Source: JBHELT01 sp046262935 (GTDB taxonomy: Bacteria > Actinomycetota > CADDZG01 > JAHWKV01). From it: a stretch of DNA of 18,808 nt. Below the pieces are notes generated by a model. It did not search any database. It had not been told where the DNA came from and saw nothing but the letters and a program-made list of their open reading frames with translations. The position numbers were made by a program, and so were the translations under genes. Below are positions 4,200 to 12,380 of this stretch, piece by piece (positions within the stretch are counted from its first letter, which is position 1; each line of letters begins with the position of its first letter). The stretch covers positions 1-18,808 of the forward strand of contig JBHELT010000007.1 of NCBI GenBank assembly GCA_046262935.1, read 5' to 3'.

Positions 4200-6808
4200 C
4201 TGCTTATCTCAACCACTGGTCGCTGAAGGATCGACGCAAGCCTATTCGCAAGTCTTCGGCTGAGTGGGATTTCAAGATCCCCGAAAAGGATCGTGTCCCT
4301 ATCGAGTGGGCCATGCCAGTTGAGATCGTCTCCGCGCGCGAAACCTTCACGCGCCCCGATCACCATCTCCGGAGGCACCAGGATCGAAACGGTGACTTCA
4401 TCAGGATGCACCGTCGCTTGGTTCTGCATCCGCAGCACGTATCTTCCTTCTTTCATTGCGCCGGGGACCGAGTAAGACACGGTCAGCCTCTGCGACTGGC
4501 CCGGGGCCAGCTCGACGTTGGTCCCGACATATCGTTTGCCGAGTTCAAGTCCGGTCTCGAATTTCGCAGACTGCACACCGTCGATCGAGAAACTGTGCAA
4601 CCGGGCGTTCGCTGGGATGTACGCGCTGAGGTAAGTGCGCATATGTCCCGCGGGAAGGTCGATGTCGGTGCGCGCCCCGCCCACCACGTCGGGGAATGAG
4701 GTGTCGGGTGCGGTGTTTCGGATCGTGATCTGAATACGCGAATCAACTGTGCCGTCCGAATGAAGCGTTGCCGAATAGTCGACCTTGCGGGTTGTGTAGT
4801 AATCCATCTTGTTCTCGCCGACGTTCTGTCCGACAACCATCAGGTAGTCGCCGCGGTTGTCATCGACCTGCCCTCCGATGCCGAGCCTTCGTATCAACGC
4901 CTCTTCGTTCGGGTCGGTCGAGTAAATGACCATGCGCCGCTGCGACAACGCTTTACCGAACGCCGATGCGACCTTCTTGGGATCTAGGTTCTCAGTCGAG
5001 ATCAACCTCGACCAGATGGCCCCCGCGATCTCGGCGAGGCGTTCTTTGCGCTGGGCATTGTCCTTTGCGAACTGTGCATAGATCCTGTTGAGCGTCCAGT
5101 CGCTCAGGTTCGACGACGACAATGGCTCGGGTATGCCTGGAATCTGTACTGGTCCGGTGATCTCGAGCAGGTAAGAAAGCGCAACCGGGTCCAAAGAAAC
5201 GAGGCCCGATGCATCGATGCCTGCACCTTTTTTCAATTGCTTCAAGAACAGCTGCGCCCCCGACGGGTAATTGGGGCTCATGGTTAGGTTCTGCCAAGTG
5301 ATTAGTGCCCCGATGTCATTCAGGTGCGACTTGTATTCCGATGGTGTGTCGGCCTCTGCGATGTCGGGCATCGTCGGCAGTTGATCGGTCGCTCTGAAAT
5401 CGCCGAACGTGATATGACCGTTAGATGTTGTGATCGTTCCGATCGATCCGATGTAACCACCGCGACCCCTTAGTTCAGCGATGTTCTCGGCACCCAGCAA
5501 TATGTTGCGCTGTCCATTGGAACCCAAGAAGCGCGGTACCAGCGAGGCTGCAGCCGCGGCGACGTCGGCTTCGTGTCGCGCCTTGTCGAGGGTTGCGATA
5601 GTGTCGAGGCGCGCGTTCTTGACCGATGGCAGCAGCCAGCGCCGATGTGCATAGGTGATTATCTGCTGAGCCTGTTCGACATCGGACTGCAACCGTTTCG
5701 CGGGCCCGGCCGCCTTGGTCAAGGCATCAAGGTCAACCACGCCATTGTAAAAGGGGATGGCGAAGTGACCGTTAGTGCGCGGGACCGTGGAAAGAACGCT
5801 CAGGCCCTGCCGACCTGCCGAAACCAGTTTGCGACCTGCGTTGGCAAGATCGAAGGCTGTTAACAGGTTCTGTCGCACCACGGGAAGGCTGCGGCCTGGG
5901 ATCGAATACCAAGCTCCCAAACGATCGACGGCTCGGGTGAGTGTTGTGTCGGCGTCGTTTAATGCTGTCGATGCGGTGCGAGTGTCGAAAGAGTGAAGTG
6001 CGTCACGCGCTCTAGTCATGTCGGCTTTGGCTGCAAGCAGATCGCTGCGAGTCATAAGCGAAACTACTAATGCTGGCCCTGCCACAAAGACGAGGAACAG
6101 CGCGACGGCCGCGGCCCAGATGTGTGAGAGCAGAGGACCCGTCCGTTTCGCTATCGCAACCTCGCGCTCCGGCACATAGCGGCGCCATGTTGCGTCGCGC
6201 TCCCATCGCTTAACCGCCATGCGTATCTTGGTTGGGGTTCCGAAGAAGGCGAACAACGCTGTTCGCCAAAGCAGCCAGAGGTCGAAACCTGCGCTCCGGT
6301 TGGTAACGTAGAAGATGTCGTACTCGATGTGATGGTGGATGGCGCGGTCGCGCACGCGCGAGAGTTGCCAAAGTCCGGTAAGACCAGGCTTGGCTTGAAG
6401 GCGGATGCGCTCGACATCGTTGTAGCCCTCGACGATGAAGCCCATCTCGGGCCGGGGACCGACGAGGGCCATGCGTCCAAGCAATACATTCCAAAGTTGC
6501 GGGAGCTCATCGACGGCGCGTCCGCGCACGATGCGTCCGATAGGTGTGATGACGGGGTCCGAGTCGGAGGGCTTTTGCATATAAGGATCGGCATCAACGC
6601 GCATGGTGCGAAACTTGAGGATCCTGAAAGGCTCTCCGTTCTCCCCAACGCGAACCTGTCGGAAGAATGGTGAGTGGCGATCGTAGAGCCATATGAGGAA
6701 TCCCATGATGGCCAAGATGGGTGAAAGCACGAGAAGCAGCATCGCGGCGGCCACGCGCCCAACCCGTCGCCCAAGCGTTTTTTGCGTGAGTCCCTCTGCG
6801 ACTTGCAT
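4196..6808 (-). CDS. Sugar transferase fused to DUF4012 protein
   Basis: 870 residues with two recognisable parts. Residues 1-195 are a bacterial sugar transferase (PF02397): a membrane helix at about 20-42, Lys-Phe-Arg-Thr-Met at 65-69, Asp-Glu-Leu-Pro-Gln-Leu at 100-105, Gly-Pro-Arg-Pro-Glu at 117-121 and Gly-Leu-Thr-Gly-Leu-Trp-Gln at 142-148. This enzyme moves the first sugar phosphate onto undecaprenyl phosphate. After a second helix at about 229-251 comes an extracytoplasmic helical region and then DUF4012 (from about residue 430, with Glu-Asn-Ile-Ala-Glu-Leu-Arg-Gly-Arg-Gly-Gly-Tyr-Ile-Gly). DUF4012 proteins lie in polysaccharide loci and have no settled function. The N-terminal transmembrane bundle of WbaP/WcaJ-type enzymes is missing. 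The ATG lies 24 bases after the epimerase stop, with a hairpin between the ribosome site and the ATG. Confidence 0.88.
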   Translation of the reverse strand: MQVAEGLTQKTLGRRVGRVAAAMLLLVLSPILAIMGFLIWLYDRHSPFFRQVRVGENGEPFRILKFRTMRVDADPYMQKPSDSDPVITPIGRIVRGRAVDELPQLWNVLLGRMALVGPRPEMGFIVEGYNDVERIRLQAKPGLTGLWQLSRVRDRAIHHHIEYDIFYVTNRSAGFDLWLLWRTALFAFFGTPTKIRMAVKRWERDATWRRYVPEREVAIAKRTGPLLSHIWAAAVALFLVFVAGPALVVSLMTRSDLLAAKADMTRARDALHSFDTRTASTALNDADTTLTRAVDRLGAWYSIPGRSLPVVRQNLLTAFDLANAGRKLVSAGRQGLSVLSTVPRTNGHFAIPFYNGVVDLDALTKAAGPAKRLQSDVEQAQQIITYAHRRWLLPSVKNARLDTIATLDKARHEADVAAAAASLVPRFLGSNGQRNILLGAENIAELRGRGGYIGSIGTITTSNGHITFGDFRATDQLPTMPDIAEADTPSEYKSHLNDIGALITWQNLTMSPNYPSGAQLFLKQLKKGAGIDASGLVSLDPVALSYLLEITGPVQIPGIPEPLSSSNLSDWTLNRIYAQFAKDNAQRKERLAEIAGAIWSRLISTENLDPKKVASAFGKALSQRRMVIYSTDPNEEALIRRLGIGGQVDDNRGDYLMVVGQNVGENKMDYYTTRKVDYSATLHSDGTVDSRIQITIRNTAPDTSFPDVVGGARTDIDLPAGHMRTYLSAYIPANARLHSFSIDGVQSAKFETGLELGKRYVGTNVELAPGQSQRLTVSYSVPGAMKEGRYVLRMQNQATVHPDEVTVSILVPPEMVIGAREGFARGDDLNWHGPLDRDTILFGDLEIPLSRRLANRLASILQRPVVEISR

Positions 6809-6835
6809 AGGGCCGCAGGTGCGGCCTTCTCCTTA
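6809..6835 (-). promoter_or_regulatory. Ribosome site separated from its start by a hairpin
   Basis: On the minus strand the epimerase stop TAA merges into TAAGGAG (6835-6829), the only good ribosome site for the ATG at 6808, yet it is 20 bases away. Between them the stem GGCCGC/GCGGCC (6826-6821 with 6816-6811, loop of 4) would fold away 16 bases and leave a normal spacing. Translation may therefore depend on this hairpin forming. Confidence 0.5.
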
Positions 6836-7870
6836 TTTCTTGGAATCGGCCGAGACTGGACGCTCGGTGAGGATACTTTCGAGATAATTGCGGACCTCAT
6901 CGCGGTTCTTGTTGGCGAAGTACCAGTCGATCGTTCTCTTCAGCCCATCTTCAAATAGAACCTTAGGCTCCCAACCGAGAAGTGTCTTAGCCAGCGCGTT
7001 GTCTGCGACACGGTTGACCGGGCCTGTTGGCATCTCGGGGTGTGTTTCGATCTGCGCCGTGTGGCCTGTGTAGTCGAGTACCATCTGCACCGCGTCGAGG
7101 ACGCGAACCCTCTCCATTGTTCCAAGATTGATCGCGCTCCCGTCATCGATCTTCTCTGCCGCCAAGATCGTTCCGTCGGCGATGTCTTCAACGTAGGTCC
7201 AGTTTCGGATCTGCTCGCCGTTACCCCAAACGATGAATGGGTCTTGACCGATGAACGCACGGGCGATCATGGCGATAACGGCGTGATTCTCCACGCCGCG
7301 CGGCCCATACACGGTGAAATATCGGCAGGATGAGGAGGCGATGCCGCGCTCGGTGCTTAGAGCCCGTAACGTCAATTCGCCGGCAACCTTGGCAAGTCCG
7401 TACATGCCGTCTGGGTCGTACGGGGGCCCAACCAGGTCTTCGGTGAGGTAGAGCTCTTGGGATGTGTCGGTTTGCAGATTGAGTGGGTAAGCGCAACCTG
7501 ACGACGCGAATGTGATCTTGTCGACGCCGGCATTCACGGCGGCCGTGAATACAACTTGGTCGAGCCAAAGATTTGTGGCGCACGCGACTTGATGAAGATC
7601 AACATAGCCTCGGCCGCCGTGATCCGCGGCCAGGTGGAAGACGACCTCCTGGTTCTCGCATACTGACCTAGCGAAGTCGGGGATCTTGAGGTCGCCGGTC
7701 AAGACGTCGACGTCAGACTCGACCGCAGCAAGGTTCTCTTTGCGCCCACTTGAGAAGTCGTCGGCAACTCGAACCTTGGCGCCTGCCGACAGCAGTCGCT
7801 CGACGATATGGGAACCGATGAACGATGCCCCGCCTGTGACAAGTACATTCCTTGATGACCAGTAAGACAA
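6833..7870 (-). CDS. NAD-dependent sugar epimerase/dehydratase
   Basis: 345 residues from the TTG at 7870. This start is chosen because AAAGGAG lies 6 bases before it and because the next residues lead straight into the Rossmann fold; the longer frame to 8080 would overlap the preceding gene and adds unrelated sequence. The nucleotide-binding motif is Thr-Gly-Gly-Ala-Ser-Phe-Ile-Gly, with Ser in place of the usual middle Gly. The short-chain dehydrogenase active site is visible as Ser-Ser-Gly-Cys-Ala-Tyr-Pro and Tyr-Gly-Leu-Ala-Lys. A stretch Ala-Ala-Asp-His-Gly-Gly-Arg-Gly-Tyr resembles the GDP-mannose 3,5-epimerase subgroup (Ala-Ala-Asp-Met-Gly-Gly-Met-Gly-Phe), but substrate cannot be fixed. 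It would make a nucleotide sugar for the repeat unit. Gaps of 67 bases upstream and 24 bases downstream keep it in the operon. Confidence 0.88.
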   Translation of the reverse strand: MSYWSSRNVLVTGGASFIGSHIVERLLSAGAKVRVADDFSSGRKENLAAVESDVDVLTGDLKIPDFARSVCENQEVVFHLAADHGGRGYVDLHQVACATNLWLDQVVFTAAVNAGVDKITFASSGCAYPLNLQTDTSQELYLTEDLVGPPYDPDGMYGLAKVAGELTLRALSTERGIASSSCRYFTVYGPRGVENHAVIAMIARAFIGQDPFIVWGNGEQIRNWTYVEDIADGTILAAEKIDDGSAINLGTMERVRVLDAVQMVLDYTGHTAQIETHPEMPTGPVNRVADNALAKTLLGWEPKVLFEDGLKRTIDWYFANKNRDEVRNYLESILTERPVSADSKK

Positions 7871-7937
7871 CTGAGACTCCTTTATGTAGGGGAGGTGCCG
7901 CCAGACCTTTACCCAGAGAGAGTAAGGGTACCAAACG

Positions 7938-8711
7938 TCACACAGAGTGGCGGCGTCGGGCCCGGCTGATGTCCCACTCTTCCCGCAGTACCAAGATGAC
8001 GAACTGTGATCCGAGCACCAGGTAACGATAGGCGAGGCGGCGGGGCTCGGTGACCAGCCGGAAGAGCCACTCAAGTCCATGTTCTTGCATCCAACTGGGC
8101 GCTTTTCGTTTGGTGCCGGTTAGAAAGTCGAACGCCGCGCCGACTCCGAGCATGACTGCCGGGTCGATGGAATCACGGTGTTCGAACATCCATCGTTCTT
8201 GCTTAGGTGTTGAAAGGCCTACCCAGATGAAATCTGGATTCGAATCATTGATTTCGGCAACGATCTCCTTGTCTTCGTCGGGCGTCAGGATTCGGAAGGG
8301 AGGAGATATCGCTCCGACGATGTTTGTTTGGAAGCGTTCGAAGACCAGGGCCTGCAACTTGTCGAGCGTCTCGGGGGCAGCGCCGTAAAGGAAGTGGCGG
8401 TATTTGGGCCCCGTTTCACGCAAGAAAGTTTCCATGAGCTCGGGCCCATACACGCGCCTCTTGAGATTCTTGAAGCCGCGACGTCGCCCGATCCAAACGA
8501 GTGGCATGCCGTCCGGGACGACGAGATCAGCGCTGTTGAGAATCTCTTTGAAGCTGGGGTCCTTCTGTGCTTCCATGATTCCGTGCATCCCAGTCACCGC
8601 TACCCATTGCGCGCGCGTATCACCAAGGTATCTTCGGAGCTTCGCAATGGTTTCCGGAATTTGAACGGGGTTGATTGAAACGCCAAGCGCGGAGAAGTTA
8701 CTGCCCACCAT
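7938..8711 (-). CDS. WecG/TagA/CpsF family glycosyltransferase
   Basis: 257 residues, the normal length for the family (GT26). Visible signatures are Thr40-Gly-Met-His-Gly, Asp67-Gly-Met-Pro (Asp67 is the expected catalytic base), Gly-Pro-Glu-Leu at 89-92, Gly-Leu-Ser-Thr-Pro-Lys-Gln-Glu at 165-172, Gly-Val-Gly-Ala-Ala-Phe-Asp-Phe-Leu-Thr-Gly at 189-199, and the C-terminal membrane-targeting part with Ala-Pro-x-Trp and Gly-Leu-Glu-Trp-Leu-Phe-Arg-Leu at 212-219. Such enzymes add the second sugar, often an N-acetylmannosamine type, to the lipid-linked first sugar at the inner face of the membrane. It would act directly after the sugar transferase encoded two genes later. A GCAGGAA sequence upstream is an acceptable ribosome site. 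Confidence 0.93.
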   Translation of the reverse strand: MVGSNFSALGVSINPVQIPETIAKLRRYLGDTRAQWVAVTGMHGIMEAQKDPSFKEILNSADLVVPDGMPLVWIGRRRGFKNLKRRVYGPELMETFLRETGPKYRHFLYGAAPETLDKLQALVFERFQTNIVGAISPPFRILTPDEDKEIVAEINDSNPDFIWVGLSTPKQERWMFEHRDSIDPAVMLGVGAAFDFLTGTKRKAPSWMQEHGLEWLFRLVTEPRRLAYRYLVLGSQFVILVLREEWDISRARRRHSV

Positions 8712-8777
8712 CGGCTAAATTCCTGCACAGCAAGTCTGTTGTGTCATTATTGGCTCCGCTAAATAGGACATGTTCCA

Positions 8778-9974
8778 TCAGTCTTCCCCCCGTTCGCTCA
8801 ATACGCTTCGGTAGATTTGAAGAAGCATTTCGTAATTTGCATCAGCCGAGAACCTTCTGAGGAATTCTGTTCGCGTTGCGGCGCGCATAGCAGCGAGACG
8901 CTGAGTGTCATCCATCATGCTCTTAACGTGGTTCGCCAGGTCACGAGGATTCCCAGGCTGGAACAGGCCCCCAAGTGTGGCATCCCTTACCGTTTCCCGG
9001 AGAGGCGCCAGGTTTGATGCAACTACGGGGGTACCGGTCGCAAAGGCTTCGACCACTACCCTCCCGAAGGGCTCTGGCCAAACGGACGGTACAATCAGCA
9101 GCGAGGCCTGTCCGATCAAAGTCATAAGATCGTGGTGTGGCAGAAACCGAGTCCATGTCACTCGGCCGTTAGATTGCGCGTTGAGAACGTTTTTCGCGAG
9201 TGGGCCGTCACCAACTATTCGTAGGTTGAAGTCACCCAGGGATGCGGCTTCAAGCAGGACACCTATCCCTTTTTCCTGGGTAAGTCTTCCCACGAAAAGG
9301 GCGAAGCCCCCATCACCCGGCCCTGCGCCAGGATCCGGGTCTACGAAGTTGGGCTTGATCGAGATTAGGGAGGCTGGGATTCCGCCCTCAATCAGTTTCT
9401 GCTTGACGAAGTCCGTTAGAGCGACATAGGCACTTACCCGGCTGAATGTGCCCCGCGCGCGGTGGAGTGCAAGCATAGCCGCGACGGTTGCAGATCCGGA
9501 GTAGCTGCCCCTATAGCAAGCGTGTATGACGCCCGGCCAAGCAAGGGACCGGCCGACGCAAAGCTGACACTCCTCCCCATGCCTGAAGAGTGTTGCGGCG
9601 GGACATACGAATCTGTAATTTCGGACGCTTACGACTACCGGAACCTTCGCCCGGAATGCGCTGTCAACGACGGCAAGAGAAATCAGAGGGAAGGTATTTT
9701 GAAGGTGAACGAGGTCTATCGAGTTTTCATGAATTAGACTTGATACCCGCCTGGCTTGCTCGAAGTTGTAAAGCGTTCGCGCGGCCAAACCTATCTTGTT
9801 CATCCCCGATATCGCATCATTGCTAAGGGAGTGACGCAAAACGAAGTGATCGCGTTCTTCAAGCAACTTGGCTTCCTGCTCAAAGCTTAGATCCTCACCG
9901 CCCGGTTGCTGATAATAGTTGTGAATCATCAGGACTCGCGGCACTTTGTCTTCCCGCGAAGAGTGGGGGGTCAT
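8778..9974 (-). CDS. GT4-family glycosyltransferase
   Basis: 398 residues with the two-domain GT-B layout. The N-terminal acceptor domain contains His-Asn-Tyr-Tyr-Gln-Gln-Pro-Gly-Gly-Glu-Asp at 18-28. The C-terminal nucleotide-sugar domain has Phe-Val-Gly-Arg-Leu-Thr-Gln-Glu-Lys-Gly at 227-236, Gly-Asp-Gly-Pro at 255-258, and the retaining-enzyme EX7E pair Glu301/Glu309 within Glu-Pro-Phe-Gly-Arg-Val-Val-Val-Glu. Four cysteines (124, 136, 139, 153) cluster in the N-domain and might bind a metal or form a structural site. The ATG overlaps the TGA of the preceding glycosyltransferase gene by 4 bp. It would add one sugar of the repeat unit; donor and linkage cannot be read from the sequence. Confidence 0.92.
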   Translation of the reverse strand: MTPHSSREDKVPRVLMIHNYYQQPGGEDLSFEQEAKLLEERDHFVLRHSLSNDAISGMNKIGLAARTLYNFEQARRVSSLIHENSIDLVHLQNTFPLISLAVVDSAFRAKVPVVVSVRNYRFVCPAATLFRHGEECQLCVGRSLAWPGVIHACYRGSYSGSATVAAMLALHRARGTFSRVSAYVALTDFVKQKLIEGGIPASLISIKPNFVDPDPGAGPGDGGFALFVGRLTQEKGIGVLLEAASLGDFNLRIVGDGPLAKNVLNAQSNGRVTWTRFLPHHDLMTLIGQASLLIVPSVWPEPFGRVVVEAFATGTPVVASNLAPLRETVRDATLGGLFQPGNPRDLANHVKSMMDDTQRLAAMRAATRTEFLRRFSADANYEMLLQIYRSVLSERGED

Positions 9975-11104
9975 GATTGCCGGATCACAGAGCTATAGAT
10001 GTCCTCCAAACGGGACGTTTGTATTTCCAGATTGAACAACTCCGTCGCCCTGGTACGTGCCGCGCGACCCCGGCGTGCGGAAGCTCTTGCGTCACCAAAG
10101 TAATTCGCGATTTCGGAGGCGAGGGCTGCTTCGTCGCCGACTTTCAGGAGTGACCCGGCAGCATCGGTGACAGCCTCAGAGACCCCTCCGGTGTCGTAGG
10201 CAATGATCGGCAACCCGGCCGCCATGGCCTCCGTGCAAACCGTGGGAAGGCCTTCTTCGGCGCCTGAGTGGTGCACAACACTAGGAAGAACAAGGAGCCT
10301 AGCTTTCGCCATGTAATTCCGAACCGTCCTTGGGTCCACTCGTCCCAAGAACTTGGTTCCCGGAAGAAGCTTCTCTGCCAAGGCGCGAGCTTCGGCAAGT
10401 TGCTCGCCGTCGCCAACCATCACAAGCCTGCCGTGTCCCATTCTGGTGACGGCCTCACTAACTGCTCGAATGGCTCCTAATGGATTTTTCACCTCAACAA
10501 ATCTGCCGACAAAGAGGGCGATTGGGTCGGGTCGTAAAAAGTCGACTTCTTCCATTGGGTCAATGTGCGCTCCGATGTAGTGCGTAGTGATCTTTTTTTC
10601 GGGAAATCCAAGAGTAAGCATGCGCTCGCGGATGAAATGTGAGACAGCGACGAATCTATCCGCCTGGTCGAAGAGCCTCGGAAGGTGTGCGAAGTAGGCC
10701 CGCTGACCATGTTTGGTTGCCCATTCGGGCGAAACGGTTACGTCAGAGCCATGAATGGTAACTATCAACGGAAGTCCCAAGCGGCTGGCTAGCCACGATG
10801 CCCGCAAACCCTCGGGCCCGAAGTGTGCGTGAATTAAGGCTGGCTTGAGTCGGCGAATTACCCGGTCAAGAAACGGGGTCGGCAATCTAAGGCGCAGGGC
10901 ATCATTCTCGAGCTTGGCAACTAGATGGTTTGAGTAGTTTAAGAGCAGATCGGCGTCAAGGGCGCCGCGTGGTTCGACATTATTTGACAGGAACAAAGGG
11001 CTGTAGCCCCTGAGAGCGAGGGCCTGCTTGAAGATGAACGTCTCGCTGTTTGGGAGCAGGGTGGTCCGGAAGATGAGCACCAGGGGGAGATCAGGGTTCA
11101 TCAT
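9971..11104 (-). CDS. GT4-family glycosyltransferase
   Basis: 377 residues, GT-B fold. Visible are Ile-His-Ala-His-Phe-Gly-Pro-Glu-Gly at 91-99, His-Gly-Ser-Asp at 118-121, Phe-Val-Gly-Arg at 198-201, Gly-Asp-Gly-Glu at 231-234, and the catalytic EX7E pair Glu284/Glu292 in Glu-Gly-Leu-Pro-Thr-Val-Cys-Thr-Glu. The N-terminal Phe-Arg-x-x-x-Leu-Pro-Asn-Ser-Glu-Thr-Phe is typical of the colanic acid/amylovoran type of GT4 enzymes. It is distinct from its neighbour at 8778 and would add another sugar of the repeat unit. The start overlaps the ligase-like gene by 14 bp and the stop overlaps the next gene by 4 bp, indicating coupled translation. Confidence 0.92.
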   Translation of the reverse strand: MMNPDLPLVLIFRTTLLPNSETFIFKQALALRGYSPLFLSNNVEPRGALDADLLLNYSNHLVAKLENDALRLRLPTPFLDRVIRRLKPALIHAHFGPEGLRASWLASRLGLPLIVTIHGSDVTVSPEWATKHGQRAYFAHLPRLFDQADRFVAVSHFIRERMLTLGFPEKKITTHYIGAHIDPMEEVDFLRPDPIALFVGRFVEVKNPLGAIRAVSEAVTRMGHGRLVMVGDGEQLAEARALAEKLLPGTKFLGRVDPRTVRNYMAKARLLVLPSVVHHSGAEEGLPTVCTEAMAAGLPIIAYDTGGVSEAVTDAAGSLLKVGDEAALASEIANYFGDARASARRGRAARTRATELFNLEIQTSRLEDIYSSVIRQS

Positions 11105-12380
11105 CTAACCGTTTCGGTGCGTGCGATGATGAAACGATGAGGAAGACATAAAGAACCCAGAAGAGGCTGTTTTGCTTGATTAGGACGCTCTCGGTCAGAT
11201 TGTAAAGTAGCGTGAAGATGACAAGCATACCGGGCAGGATTCGTCCGACTGTCGCGCCCCTGGCGTAGAGGACGCACCTAGTCAGCAGCATCACGGCCGA
11301 AACACAAAATATGGCCATGCCAACCAGACCAACATCTAGGAAGCCATCCAGAAGGCCGCTATGAGAGTGGGGTGGTAGCCAGAGGTTATTCGACCAAACG
11401 ATTGCTGATGGGCCGGTCCAACCCCGCCAGAAAGCACCGAACCCCCAGCCTAAGAGTGGCCGGTGACGAATCATGGAAATGACGTCCACCCACAGTTTGG
11501 TTCGTCCGCTAAGCGTAATATCTCTGCCGAGCGCATTTAGTACGGGTTGTGTGTTCTCAAAAGCGACAACAGCCACGCCAAGCACTATTAAAACTGACCA
11601 AACCAACAAGCTTGCAGTACTTGATCCTCGACCGCGGGCCAAGATAAACAACGGAGCGCACGCTCCAACTCCGACGAGTACTACAAGTCCGCTCTTCGCA
11701 TCCGAGAGCAATAAGAGTGCCCCAAAGAAGGCAACGGCGAGGATTCGAATGGACTTACGCTTTGGGATTTGACCCGCTAACGCTGTTACGACTCCCAGCG
11801 CCATTAGCCGTCCGAAGATATTCTTGTCTAGGAACAGGCCTCGCCACCCCGGTGCAACCCCAAGAGCACCGGCCACGCCGTATGCTGGCATAAAGATTGC
11901 TGTGACCGCGCTCAGGCTGGCAATAATAGCTAGCACTCGGAATAGCATCTCTCTGAATCGAGGAATCGAATAACGAACTCCCATGTAAATGCCAAACAAG
12001 GTTGTGCCCAGTAGCGCGATTGAACGGCGAGCCGTTAACTGGGGTGCCAAGGACCAAAGTGACGAAGTCATGGCGAGGACTGAAATGGATAGCGCAGGCC
12101 AACTGGCACGCAACCGGGGAACCACTCGCGAAAAGCCAATTCTCCACATCAGCGTGACGGCGATGGCGTAGACAGCGGCAAAGATCAACTGCTGCAGGGG
12201 GTCCTCAGTAGAAACATCTTTCAGAGCAACGGTCGGAGATGGCAAGCGAAAAAGTGTTAGGGCCGCGCCAGTTAGGAGAAAAAGAGAAATGTGTCCAAAA
12301 AGGGATTCCGACCTCGACTGAGAGGGCAGTTGTGACTCGGAAACAACGTTGTACCTAGACGCCGGCTCGGCCACGGCCAA
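11091..12380 (-). CDS. O-antigen ligase/Wzy-type polymerase
   Basis: 429 residues, mostly hydrophobic with roughly ten or more membrane helices. A large loop near the C-terminal third carries Gly-Trp-Gly-Phe-Gly-Ala-Phe-Trp and then His-Ser-His-Ser-Gly-Leu-Leu-Asp-Gly-Phe-Leu-Asp-Val-Gly-Leu-Val-Gly, the signature of the Wzy_C/O-antigen ligase family (PF04932). In an exopolysaccharide locus with a flippase and a chain-length kinase it most likely polymerises lipid-linked repeat units outside the membrane. The frame begins at TTG 12380; GTG 12374 is an alternative two codons in. It overlaps the flippase gene by 26 bp. Ligase and polymerase cannot be told apart by sequence alone. Confidence 0.88.
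   Translation of the reverse strand: MAVAEPASRYNVVSESQLPSQSRSESLFGHISLFLLTGAALTLFRLPSPTVALKDVSTEDPLQQLIFAAVYAIAVTLMWRIGFSRVVPRLRASWPALSISVLAMTSSLWSLAPQLTARRSIALLGTTLFGIYMGVRYSIPRFREMLFRVLAIIASLSAVTAIFMPAYGVAGALGVAPGWRGLFLDKNIFGRLMALGVVTALAGQIPKRKSIRILAVAFFGALLLLSDAKSGLVVLVGVGACAPLFILARGRGSSTASLLVWSVLIVLGVAVVAFENTQPVLNALGRDITLSGRTKLWVDVISMIRHRPLLGWGFGAFWRGWTGPSAIVWSNNLWLPPHSHSGLLDGFLDVGLVGMAIFCVSAVMLLTRCVLYARGATVGRILPGMLVIFTLLYNLTESVLIKQNSLFWVLYVFLIVSSSHAPKRLDDEP

Noticed and set aside
6151..6900. A 249-codon minus-strand frame across the sugar-transferase start
   Set aside because: It is the out-of-frame shadow of the transferase and crosses the epimerase stop; the transferase motifs are in the other frame.
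7871..8080. Upstream extension of the epimerase reading frame by 70 codons
   Set aside because: It runs into the WecG/TagA gene, has no family similarity, and a strong AAAGGAG site sits exactly before the TTG at 7870.
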